The translations under genes were made by a program, and so were the position numbers. From the NCBI GenBank assembly GCA_039090855.1, contig CM076990.1, positions 202,125,232-202,189,231 on the forward strand: a stretch of DNA of 64,000 bases, written 5' to 3'. The notes beneath the pieces were generated by a model. It saw only the letters and a program-made list of their open reading frames with translations, did not search any database and had not been told where the DNA came from. This DNA is from Macrothele yani. Taxonomy: Eukaryota; Arthropoda; Arachnida; Araneae; Macrothelidae. This document shows positions 34,589 to 45,502 of the stretch, in pieces (position 1 is the stretch's first letter; each line of letters opens with the position of its first letter).

Positions 34589-34915
34589 TTGCAGATGGAG
34601 TTTGTTGATCTTCAAAATAAATCCAAATTGAGGAGAAAGTTTGCTGAAGTTTCTTTAGAATCTTATGAAACAAAGACATTGAAATTCCATGCTAAAAAAA
34701 CTGACAACATTATTTCGAAGCACCCATTTACGCGAACAATCATTTTCTGTAATGAAACAGGTGAAATCAGGAGATCGTCGTTCTCGTCTAAGTGATGAAT
34801 GCTTGGAGGGAAACCTGCAGATCGCTGTATCCAACATTGAACCAGATATTGAAAGACTAATAAAAAACAAACAATGTGAAATTTCTCACTACAGACAGGG
34901 CCTGATTTACTCCTA
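34589..34915 (+). pseudogene. hAT transposase C-terminal (hATC) fragment
   Basis: Reads MQMEFVDLQNKSKLRRKFAE, then after a frameshift near 34720 continues EQSFSVMKQVKSGDRRSRLS and DECLEGNLQIAVSNIEPDIE. This is the 'EQ-FS-MK--KS--RSRL-DE-L---L--A' hATC signature seen in hAT transposases related to GTF2IRD2/ZBED5-type proteins. The catalytic RNase H core is missing. The fragment fits the 3' end of the transposon that bears it. Confidence 0.82.
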
Positions 34916-35380
34916 GCCCACACTCAGGGTGACACATTTTAGGGGGCCTCAGAATCACAATGCATGACATTTTTTTTTTATTATGATTGGAAAAAAATTC
35001 TTTTTTTTTTTTTAATATTATACACCTCTTGAGAGAGGATTTACATTGCAAAGACATTTTATAGAAGCATTGGGTATTTCATATCGTAAAGTATCAGATT
35101 TTAAAATTGCTTGGGCAAAATTAAGTGAATTAATGAGCTGAAAAATGTACTTTTATGAGTGTGAGAATTATCCAGTTATGTATGTTTGCTAAAATCTACG
35201 TGTCATTTCTCTGTTAATAGAGTCATCCTGCAATAATATTGAACTCATCGCAGGTGATTAATTAGCTACATGGAAGTTCACCTTGCCTCCAAATGATCAG
35301 TCTGTATCAAGTTTAAATAATGTTCGTCGGTTAAAAATAAAATTAACAAGAAAGATGACACCGAATTTTCGGGTGTAATA

Positions 35381-37274
35381 AGCACGTCTTTTGAATCTGT
35401 TCTGACGAAAATTAAATTTATCAAAACTATTCGAAGTCAATGGAACCGGTATGGAAAACAATAGTCTCTGACGGAAGAAAAAAGTTTTTCAATCGGGTTT
35501 CTAATCTCTCAGATATTGCTGTAAATGGAATCGTGAGCTTACGCCCTCTGGTTGCAGACCTGTGCTTTAAGAAAAGCATGAATTTATATGAGAAACATTT
35601 CGCACGGGATACGCTCTCCAACACAGAAACAGTTTTTCAAATCGGACTCTTAGAAACAGAGATATAGACAAAAATAAGTGTGACTTTACGTCCCCTGGTG
35701 GAAAAACCATGCATTAGTTTAGGAAGAAAATACTCTCAAAAGGTTTTTCCATATGAGCTGTATCGGTCCAAGAAAAAAAAATTTAGTCGAGTTTTCAGGA
35801 GCCCAGATTTTGCTACAAATACATCAGAAACAGAAATTAACACTTATGTCCCCTGGTGGCCAAAACATTCTTTACCAAACATTAGAAACTATGTGAAAAA
35901 TATTTTCCATCAGGTCTTGTATGCGATACAGGAAGAATTTTTCAAATCAGAGTTTTAGAAGCAGAAATAACGCAGAAAACGCAATTTACCTTTGTGCCAC
36001 TTAGCGGAAAGTCTATGATTTACTTGAAAATTTTTAATTTATAGGAAATACATTTCGCATCGGAAACACTATCCAACAAAGAATGAATTTTTCAAATCGG
36101 ACTCCTAGAAGTAGAGATATTGACAAAAATAAGATATATATATATATCTACGTCCCCTGGCATAGAAAGCATGCATTACTTCAAGAAGAAAATGGTCCTA
36201 AAAGGTTTGTCGATTTGTCGACATGAGTAGAATCGGTCAAAAAACAACTTTTTTTTTCAATCGAGGTTTTAGAACCTCATATTTTGCTGCAAATACATCA
36301 CAAGCGGAAATTAAGACTTTCGCCACCTGGTGACCAAACCATTTTTTACAAAAATTAGAAGTTATGTGCAAAGGATTTCCCATCAGGAGCTGTATCTGGT
36401 GCAGAAATAGTTTTTCAAATCGGAGATTTAAAAGCAGCGAGATATAGGGGAAACGCAATTTACCTCTACGCCTCCTAGCAAAAAGTCTATGAATTACTTG
36501 AAAATTTTGAAATTATATGAAAAATGCGGCACGCTGAAAACACTATCCAACAAAGAAGAAATTTTTCAAATCGGACTCCTAGAAGTAGAGATATTGACAA
36601 AAATAAGATACACATCTACGCCCCCTGGCGGAAAAACTGTGGAATATTTTAAGAAGATATTCCGAAAAGGTTTATCTATGTGAGTGGCATCAGACCACGA
36701 AAGAATTTTTTCAATCGACATTTTAGAAGCTCAGATTTTATGGCAAATACATCAGAAGCAAAAATTAATGCTTACGCCCCCTGGTGGCTAAAGTATTCTT
36801 TACCAAAAATTTGAAATTATATGCAAGATTTTCCATCAGGAGGTGTATCCGCTGAAGAAAAAAAATTTCAAATCGGAGTTCTAGAAGAAGAGCTATTGGG
36901 ACAAATGTAATTTACTTTTACGCTCCTTAGCGGAAAACCTAGGCATGATTTGAAAAAGTAACTATATCTAAAATACTCTTCGACATAAATGGAATCAAAA
37001 TATAAAATAATTTTTTCAATCGGATGTTTAGAAGCAAATATGTGGAATAAAACGTATTTTTGAATTCGACATCATCTGCATTTACGCCCTCTAGCGGCGA
37101 AATTGTACATCGTAAAAAAACAAACAAACGAAATGTAGGATCATCATTCGCATATTTCAAGCTTCCCAATGCGAAAAGAAGTTTTCAAATCGGACTAATA
37201 GTTGCAGATATATTGTGGGTACGGACGGACAAACCGGTAACATAAGCACGATTGTTTTTTACAAAAGACGTGCT
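35381..37274. repeat. Satellite-like tandem array with three-monomer higher-order structure
   Basis: 'tacgccccctggtggaaaa'-type motifs recur near 35535, 35689, 35845, 35990, 36150, 36318, 36462, 36616, 36772, 36917 and 37080, a ~155-bp monomer. Spacings cycle near 154-160, 156-168 and 144-145. Monomers three apart are more alike than neighbours: for example 35990, 36462 and 36917 all have 'agtctatgattac'-like continuations, and 35689, 36150 and 36616 share 'aaaaataag' before the motif. The array is framed by 'agcacgtcttttg' at 35381 and its exact complement ending at 37274. A related but truncated copy lies at 53530-54443. Confidence 0.85.
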
Positions 37275-37929
37275 AAAAAGGGATGAATAACTTAACGTCT
37301 GTGGATATTTGAATTATTACATAATTAAATGCAAAAACAGCAACAATAAACTATCAAATAGTCTTTTACGTTCACGTCTAATTGTTTTATGCGAATTTCA
37401 TTGCAAATGTTAATATTTAATAAAAGTAGATATTATTCCTTATTTTTCCCCACACTGTATCCCATTTATTAAATCAACTTTTAAATTAATTGATAACATT
37501 TAGTGGTGACAAATAAATGTACTTACACTTTCAAGAATGTGGATGGGTGAGGGTAGGCTCACCATGTGTTGTGCTCAGGGGACAATTCTGTGTAAATCGG
37601 CCCTGACTAGAGACATACAGAAAGCAAAATAAAGGTTTTTGCGACACGTGCTCATATTTCAAGCAAGTAAATTGTTTTGCTTAATCAATTTGTGTGCACG
37701 TTTTGTTTTTCTGTTTTGTTTTTTAATATTTTGGTTTTGGGTTCTTTTGCAATGTTTTTTGTTGGGTACCCTTGTGGCCCGCCGTTGCTCAGTCAATCTG
37801 AAATTGGTCCCTAGGGGTTAAAAGGTTGTGCACATCTGCTGTAAGTGAACAAACATACCAAAATTGGTTCCTGAAGTTTCCTTTGGGTGATGAGACACTT
37901 AAACACAAGCCCCACCCTTCTGAAGTGTG

Positions 37930-38600
37930 TGTGTGACAAAGAAATGTTGGCAAGAATGTAGTCCAACCCTCATCAAACCTATGAGGATATATTCCAGATA
38001 GACTTTGTTCATGAAACAACTGCCGTGAGTAGCATTCAGCAATTGGAATGGTCTGGGAAATGGAAAATAAATGAATCTCTGCAAGCTCATTACAAAACTC
38101 ATCAGTTTTGGGATCGAATGGTGACTGGAGACAAAAAATGGGAGCTATACAAGAACATCATACTCACCAAATCTCTCTGAAGAAAAAAGGAAAGTTCAGG
38201 AACTACTCCAAAAGTTGATCTCTACCCAAAGAAGGTCATGCTCTGAGTTTAGTGGAATTCCAAAGGAATTATCCTTCATGAGCTATCGGCATCTAACAAA
38301 ACTATCACTGCAAGTCTTTATTCTCAGCAACTTGTAAATGAAGCCTTGAAGTCTAAACATCCCAGTTTGGTGAACTGGAAAGATGTTTTCCATCACGATG
38401 ATGCTAGATTGCATGTTGCTATGGCAACACAGCACAAATTGCAAGAACTTGGCTACAAACTTTTGCCTCGTTCAGTGTTCACCAGATCTAGCAACAAACG
38501 ATTTTCACTTCTTCTTCTAGTCACTGCAGAATCATACGAGCAATAAAACCATGAAAGATCACACAGAGGTCAAAACAGATATTCAAATGTTTTTTGACTG
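37930..38600 (+). pseudogene. mariner transposase fragment
   Basis: Plus-strand remnants include HQFWDRMVTGDKKW near 38100 (first catalytic Asp region, usually TGDE-W), VKWNSKGIILHELS near 38250 in shifted frames, and NWKDVFHHDDARLHVAMATQHKLQELGYKL at 38370-38460, where HHDDARLH keeps the second catalytic Asp of the HDNARPH motif. Several frameshifts. Different from the mariner at 10093 by sequence. Terminal repeats not seen. Confidence 0.8.
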
Positions 38601-38960
38601 AAAGAACATTAATTTTTTTTTATAACAGGAATTAAACGGCTAACGGGAAAATGGGAACATATCATTGCAGAAAAAAATCAAAACAAAACATTGTGTTGGG
38701 GGGGGGGGCAGCTGTTTTTCAAACATGCAAATCATGAGAACTTTCACATTTACCCAATATATGAAAATTATTAAAACTGTATTAAAGGTGCTAAAGTGTC
38801 CTCTTTCATTTTCTAACACTTAAATGTTCAAAACAATACAAATACATTAGATATTTACAGGAAACATACACATTGTAGCAAACTGTTTAAATTTACCCTG
38901 ATATTTCATACAATGTTTTAAAGCTATTTGTAATAGTTACAAAACACGATTTCAACTTAC

Positions 38961-39040
38961 TGGACTTTCGGCAAAATGGCGCCCACTTTTCAAACACAAT
39001 GAAGTTCTTCTCAACGTCGTTTCATCACCATCATCAAATA
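38961..39040 (-). CDS. ARID4 exon B: Tudor-domain end
   Basis: An 80-nt internal exon; acceptor 'tttattgacag|TATTTG', donor 'GAAAGTCCA|gtaagtt'. The first two bases complete a Val codon begun in exon A, then [20 protein letters not shown] and HFAESP. Human ARID4A/B read [26 protein letters not shown] here, so the match is unmistakable. It lies 18.4 kb upstream of exon C and 24.1 kb downstream of exon A. No frame disruption. Confidence 0.95.
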
Positions 39041-40672
39041 CTGTCAATAAACATGATTCATCATTTTAACCATGCACAAAAATTCAAAATAAACTGCACA
39101 TCACTGTTTCTTAGGGGGGGGGGGGGTAATCATAAGGAACAAATTATGTTTTTTCTGTGAGATGTGAGATTAATCATTGTTATCAATGCTCAGAGCTGTA
39201 TTTGTTGCTTGCCACAGCAGTAACACTAAACACCATTTTGACCACAGCATTAACCACTATCTACTGCTGCATACCTATTTCTCATTTTCCAGAACAGCAA
39301 TCCAGCAGCCACTGTTTAAAGTCTCCTTGCAACATAATTTAATGGACATTTTCCAGGACTGCCTCAGCAGATTTCAAAGTTCATCAAATGCTATTTTATA
39401 CTTTATGGTAGTAAAACAAATTTGACTTTTTTCTGAAATGAAGTTATATCTATCTAAAAATAGAATTTCCTGTGGTCAATCAGCCACAACACTTCCGAAG
39501 CCATTTTAATAATATTGTAACATACCGGGCTTAGCAGATCTCTCCTTTTTTACGTCCTGGTGAACGACTGATGTTGCTGGACACCTTTTGTGGTTCAGTT
39601 TGAAAAAGATCCTCTAGCGTGCACATGTACTCTTTAGGTCCTCTTTCGTCAAGGTTTACCTCTTGGGTAGCCTGCACACCTGTTACTCCTAGATGTCATC
39701 TGTCCTTACAGAAGAGCGATACATAGTGTAACTTCTTGCAATAGTTTTCCCTTTCTACAGGCCCCATTTGTTCCGTGTTACCTCATGCATTATGCATAAG
39801 CAGGGGATCCCTCTATTGTTTTTCTCAGAGCAATGACTCTCTGCAGGTATTCATTCAATCACTTTCAAATATGCAACTGTCATTTTCCCTTCTTTCCTTT
39901 TTGTCAGGTGCCTTTTTTTCAAGCCGGATCACACACACAGCCCTGGTACTCGACATTATATTAAAAAGAGGGCAAATTTATTATTACTTGCGATCTTTAA
40001 CTCCTTTTCAAGGAAATACCTGAAAGTGAAGGGAATGGTTTTGATTTGCATCATAATACTAGCTCTCAACCAAGTTGTTTTGCCTAGCAGCCATGTAAGA
40101 CACAGAATTACTGCGATTTATGACCCAAATGCAGGTCAATTTTCAGAATTGCGCTGCCGATCGCAATTTTTGCAATTCGAGGAAAAAATCGTTTTGATGA
40201 TGGATAAAAAGTTTTGGGAAAAATAGTTGGCGATTACTTTTAATAATATTTTGGTGAAAAAAAAAATCGTAGCTTCAGATTACATTTGGCGAAAAAAATT
40301 TAATTTCGTGAATGGGTTGAAGAGAATTTTAAAACAGCCAGAGCAACTGCTACAAATGCATTAGCCGACCCAATCGTCCAATCAGCACAAGATGCCTCCT
40401 TATTTGTCCCTTTTTCCATGAACAAAACTTACTCTGCTCTTTTTATTTTCAACCTAGACAAAGCCCCATAATTAATGCTCAATTAATTCAATCCATCCAT
40501 CATGCCTACTAATTCCATAATTCCACCATAAAATGGACTTGGGTTCCATTAACAATACACAATGGACTTTTTTATTCATAGGACATGAATGAAGATGCTC
40601 TTGAAGTTTTTCCTAGTACTAGAGGAATAACCTTGTATGTATATACCACTAGTATTTATCAGTGCAAAGTCA
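39041..40672. other. Intron, nothing recognised
   Basis: G-run at 39114-39126. Short scattered open frames such as 39157-39425 and 39775-40226 have no recognisable domain. The stretch around 40090-40290 ('gcgatttatgacccaaatgc') may be a dispersed repeat. Nothing can be named. Confidence 0.4.
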
Positions 40673-40674
40673 TA

Positions 40675-42100
40675 CACTGACGGAAAAAAATCCCAACACC
40701 ACGAAAAAATAGTTGTAAAGGAATGAAATGGCGGCAATACATTTGTATAGGTAACATATTTAATCGATTTAGGTTTCAAGATCACAGCTTATTGTAAGCG
40801 CGAGAAGAGCCATTTTAAATATAAAATGCTGGTACATTAATAACCGGTGTAACCGCCAGAATGTTGAATGCAAGCACGCAAACGTTCATGCATTGTGTCG
40901 TACAGGTGCTGGATGTCAGTTTGTGGGATGGAGTTCCATGCCTGTTGCACGCGGTCGGTCAATACAGGGACGGTTAATGCTGGTTGGGGGTGACGCTGGA
41001 GTTGTCGTCCAATGATGTCCCATACGTGCTCGATTGGTGAAAGATCTGGTGATCTAGCAGGCCACGGCAACATGTCGACACTCTGTAGAGCATGTTGGGT
41101 TACAACAGCGGTATGCGGGCGAGCATTATCCTGTTGGAAAACACCCCCTGGAATGCTGTTCATGAATGGCAGCACAACAGGTTGAATCACCAGACCGACG
41201 AACAACTGTGCTGTCAGGGTGCGTGGGATAACCACGAGAGTGCTCCTGCTGTCATAGGAAATTGCTCCCCAGACCATAACTCCAGGTGTAGGTCCAGTGT
41301 GTCTCGGCTGCAGACAGGTTGGTTGCAGGCGCTCACCTGGCCTCCTTCTAACCAACACATGGCCATCACTGGCACCCAGGCAGAACCGGCTTTCATCAGA
41401 AAACACAACAGATCTCCACTCCGTCCTCCAATGAGCTCTAGCTTGACACCACTGACGTCGCAAACGGCAGTGGTTTGGAGTAAGTGGAATAAAGGCTACA
41501 GGGCGTCTGGCTCAGAGCTGTCCTTCAAGTAACCGATTTGTAACAGTTCGTTGTGTCACTGTGGTGGCAAGTGCAGCTCAAATTGCTGCCGAAGACGCGG
41601 TACGATGCGCCATGGCCATACGCTGTACACGGCAGTCTTCCCTCTCAGTAGTGCCACGTGGCCGGCCGAAACCCGGTCTCCTTGAGGCAGTGCCTTCCCT
41701 TGACCACCGCTGCCAACAATCATGCACAGTGGCTACATTCCTGCCAAGTCGTTCTGCAATATTGCGGAAAGAAAATCCACCTTCTCGTAGCCCTATTACA
41801 CGACCTCGTTCAAACTCCGTGAGCTGTTGATAATGGCTTCTTCGTCTTCTTAAAGGCATTCTTGACTAACATCAACACCCTACGTCAAATCTCAACGATA
41901 ACTAACGCTCACGAACGTTACAGCGCGTATTTACAGCAAACCTGCTTTGCATGTTCCGAGGCGCTTCTAGCGCCACACGTATGCGCCGAGCGGGAAATTT
42001 GCATAGTAGACGTCATCTTACAGATGTACTCTCACCGCCTACCAACTGTCGTTTATCTAACACAACCCCTTCTTGGTGTTGGGATTTTTTTCTGTCAGTG
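40675..42100 (-). mobile_element. Tc1-like transposon (copy e), best preserved
   Basis: TA at 40673-40674 and 42101-42102. Inverted ends 'cactgacggaaaaaaatccc' and complement of 'gggatttttttctgtcagtg'. 1,426 bp with a nearly continuous minus-strand transposase. GC content is clearly above the flanking intron, suggesting a recent arrival. Confidence 0.95.
40837..41859 (-). pseudogene. Tc1-like transposase (copy e), two frames with short gap
   Basis: 41859-41578: MPLRRRRSHYQQLTEFERGR, FSFRNIAERLGRNVATVHDC and the GRP-type motif FGRPRGTT, the paired helix-turn-helix DNA-binding region. 41463-40837: RSVVFSDESRFCLGASDGHV (first catalytic Asp), GVMVWGAISYDSR, GGVFQQDNARPHTAV (second Asp) and WPARSPDLSPIEHVWDIIG (catalytic Glu). 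All three catalytic residues are present. The two frames are separated by a stop near 41575 and a shift near 41520. By my count 32 residues lie between the second Asp and the Glu. Close to functional but disabled. Confidence 0.9.
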
Positions 42101-42102
42101 TA

Positions 42103-42951
42103 TTTCTGATGCAAAGAACTGCAATCCATTCACCTCTTTATTAATGTCGACCATCAACGACACTTCTGCCATTCCTGATTGAAAAACATAAAATGGACTG
42201 CTTTTTTCAATAACAGAAGTTATCTTATGTAATGTAAAAGCATTTGAATTCACCTTGGTCATAGCACCTGTAACACAGACTCACCATGTCATATTCCCCT
42301 TATTTGGGAAGTCTATTTTCAAGTCTGGCAACATCTGTATCAAAATGTGTACCACCCCATTTCACTTCAATTTATTTCATGACCAAAAAGGGTAGTAGTA
42401 ATCACTGAAATATACTGCTGATAATCCTACTTTAACATAACTCATCATCATATAGTTAAACACGATATGATTCCAGTTGGTAAATTTTGACATCATACCA
42501 TGACTACTATTCTTAGAAAGATCCTTTTTTATGAAGTTTTCTAGACACTTACCATTATATAAAACCACACAATGGAAAATACTGCATTGTCTGAAAAGAC
42601 AATGTAATATTCCTATCATCAGAAAGCATGCGGCAATATAATGCTGTAATTTTCACATTACTTGAAACTTCAATCAGATAAAGCAGCGATCTTGTCATAC
42701 AAATTGTACTTTCAGATCAACACAAATAATTTTGACATGAAGCACATTCACTTAAGAGATGATCTCTGTGTCATCTTAAATTGACTTTTTGTAATTGAAA
42801 TTAATAATCCCAAGCAACTTGCATTTTTTTTTGGGGGGGGGGACATAAAGGTATAAAACACAGGTTTTGCTTCTCTAATACATATGACTAAAAACTTAAT
42901 TAAGAAGAAAACGGTTATCCCGCTCTAATTACATGTCTTTCCTGTTTCATA
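42103..42951. other. AT-rich intron, nothing recognised
   Basis: No exon or element ends recognised between the two Tc1-like elements. G-run at 42833-42841. Confidence 0.45.
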
Positions 42952-43028
42952 CACACAGAGTGATCACTGAATTATAATCAATGACCGCCCTTATCAAAAG
43001 TGGACGCGGCCTGTTGACCACTCGACTT

Positions 43029-43920
43029 TCAAGAGAGTGTGATCAGCTGACCGACGTAGCATATATAAGGTATGAGTACAGCAGTAGGTAATAATCTTTG
43101 GAGCACGAGTAAACAGATGGATTTATCAGAGTGAGAAAGGACAGATTGTGGGAGCTCGAACAGCGGGTTCCTCGATTTTCCAAATAGTTGAACTGGTGGG
43201 TTGTTGACAAGTAAATGTATTTCAAGTGTACATATCAAGACAGGCATGAAAATGGTCAAATAACAACCTGGAGGCAAAACTGCACAGGACAACAAAAGGA
43301 TTTATGGGATATAATAGCAGATGACTCCGACAACATTCTCTCCTAACCATGTTTCGTCAGTACAAAACTCGCTTGGTGCAAAGATCATGAAGTTGGACAT
43401 CGGATGACAAGTCACATTTTTTACTACACTCCATAGATGGTCATGTACGTATTTGGCACAAACAACATGAGGCACTTGACCAATCCTGCATGGTCACCCC
43501 AGTGCAAGCCAGTGGAGGTAGTTGGATGGTGCGGGGCATGTTTACCTTGCAGGAACTTGGAACCCTGGTGTACGTGAAACAATGCATGACTGGTGCCGAC
43601 TATCGTGAATTGCTTGCCGACTCTGTACAGCCAGCAATGTTGCACTTGTTCCCAAATGGGGATGGTATCTTCCCCAAGATGACAATGCACAAAGCCATAA
43701 GTCCAATGTTGTGCAGGGATGGTTAGAGGAACACAGTTCAGACTTCCAGCATGTTGACTGGCCTACAAACTCCCCCGATATCAATCCCATACAGTACTTC
43801 TGGGATTCTATGGAATGACATATCAGGTGTTTGGATACACCAATCACCTACGCACCTGCATCGAAAGCCACATTACACACAGCTTGGCTGGCCATACCTC
43901 CCAACTGCTTCCACAATCGT
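43029..43920 (+). pseudogene. Tc1-like transposase (copy f)
   Basis: Plus-strand remains of the copy-a-type transposase. Frame pieces near 43330-43480 ('LVQRS', 'HFLLHSIDGHVRIWHKQHEA' region). 43490-43726 with MVTPVQASGGSWMVRGMFTL and VYVKQCMTGADYRELLADSV. In another frame near 43665, PQDDNAQSH with the second catalytic Asp, then SDFQHVDW and SPDINPIQYFWDSM near 43770-43815, where the usual Glu of PIE is Gln. The catalytic Glu is therefore lost in addition to frameshifts. Confidence 0.8.
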
Positions 43921-45296
43921 AATCACTGGCACAAATGTGCCATATTTTCACTGTTTCTGTGTAGCAACTCCTTCAGAAAACTTGAAAATTACATTGGCCT
44001 GGAGCGGAAATCGAAGCCGCATCTCCCAATTTCCGTTCGAGCATGTTACACTCCCCAGGACTAGGAAGTTCCAAGCAAATAAAGTTAAGCAGGCAAGGTT
44101 CGTACTCTTCCAAGCAAAATAAATTCAAGCACTTTTCAAACACGAATTATCATATGTGTGTACTGTCGGTCGGTCAGTAGGTAGGCATTTTATTAAGTTC
44201 AGACCATTAATTTTAGTTGGGGTGGGCACATCTTCAATTACCTGTCTGTTTACCCCTTGCCCCCAGTTGGTTTATTTTATTAATTTTGAATTGCCACTCT
44301 ATTTTGGTGTTTTTCAAAATCATTTTATTTTGTGGAATATTTTGAAAGGGTACATTATTTTTGTACTCATCTGCTGGTATGACACTTATTGTTTGCTTTA
44401 ACTTTTTATTTTTGATGTATGACTTTGATGTATTTTTTAGATGAAGCAAAAAGACGAAGGGTCTACACATGAAGCACAAGCAATTCCTGGAAGTTTCACC
44501 CTCCGGCAAGAACACGTCCCTAACCCCAGGAAACAGAAGCCCATCACAATTTGCAAATACATCATTCCACTTATTTTACTCGAATGGCTGATGCTTTACT
44601 CTGTAGAGATATCATAGCCAAGGCACCAGCTGTCCACTCACTCCAGTGCGTTGAACGTAATCTACGCTAGTTGATGAGTTTCATGTTTTTATCAGAACTA
44701 CACAGAAATTTCCTACACATCCTTTTAGCACAAACAATTATTTAACACATGCTCTTTCATATCATTACTTAACAAACAAACAAAAAAAAAATTCCAAGTA
44801 CTATTAACAGAGCCTAAAACTTTTTCAAGTACTTTCAAGGACTTGAAAATGAACTTTTATTCAAGGACTTTTCAAGGTTTTCAAGGAGCGTACGAACCAT
44901 GGCAGATGTAGCTTAGAAATCTGATAACCATTCAGATTTGCGCTAGTCAAAGCTATTCCGTGCTTTCTCGTAGTGTCACCACAACCTTTTCTCACATCTG
45001 GGGTCGGATGTAGGTCACAAGTTCCAGTCCTTCAGAGGACATCATACAAAAGTGGAAAACGAATTTCCCTGAAGAAATAATTCTTCACAAATACATGGAA
45101 GGTAATATAAATGTAATTGTTGGCACAAACGTGCCATATTTTGACTATTTTCATGTAAAAGTTTTCTGAAGGTGTTGCTACACGGAAACAGTCAAAATAT
45201 GGCACATTTGTGCCAACAATTACATTTATATTGCCTTCTATGTATTTGTGAAGAATTATTTCTTTAGGGAAATTCATTTCTCACTTATGTATGATG
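43921..45296. mobile_element. Insertion in Tc1 copy f, palindromic ends
   Basis: Begins inside 'gcttccacaatc' (43911-43922) and ends before 'gcttccagaatc' (45297-45308), an imperfect 12-bp duplication. The right end is a large hairpin (45041-45296), and the left end (43921-43985) is a partial copy of its inner arm ('tggcacaaatgtgccatatt'). Between them, 44093-44905 has hAT-like ends 'caaggttcgtactcttccaa' and complement of 'ttttcaaggagcgtacgaac', with no transposase. So one non-autonomous element appears to sit inside another. Confidence 0.6.
45041..45296. repeat. ~255-bp foldback hairpin
   Basis: 'catcatacaaaagtggaaaa' at 45041 and onward is matched by the complement ending 'tcacttatgtatgatg' at 45296. 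Arms are ~105 nt, including 'tggcacaaacgtgccatatt' and 'ttcttcacaaatacatggaa'. The loop is ~45 nt. Confidence 0.88.
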
Positions 45297-45502
45297 CTTC
45301 CAGAATCTTATTGAATCGATGCCATGCCAGATAGCTGTTGTACTGAGGGCAGGGCTGCCAACTTTTCAAAATCAAAAACCGGGGCATCAATGCGCATTCA
45401 GCAGCGTGTGTATTTACAATTTATAAATAATAAAATTATATATTATAGGTTTAAGACCCCCCCCCCTTCTCCAAAAAAAAAACCCCAACAACAACAGCTT
45501 CT

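Larger units (their letters stand above)
34316..37838 (+). mobile_element. hAT element relic with 8-bp TSD, holding a satellite array
   Basis: Ends 'cagccacgcacaacc' and complement of 'ggttgtgcacatctg'. The 8-bp ctgtaagt is present on both sides (34308-34315, 37839-37846). The left part keeps the end of a plus-strand hAT transposase (34589-34915). The middle is occupied by a tandem-repeat element (35381-37274). A short direct repeat of 'ggcctgcgacctgattctat' occurs at 34338-34380. Confidence 0.9.
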
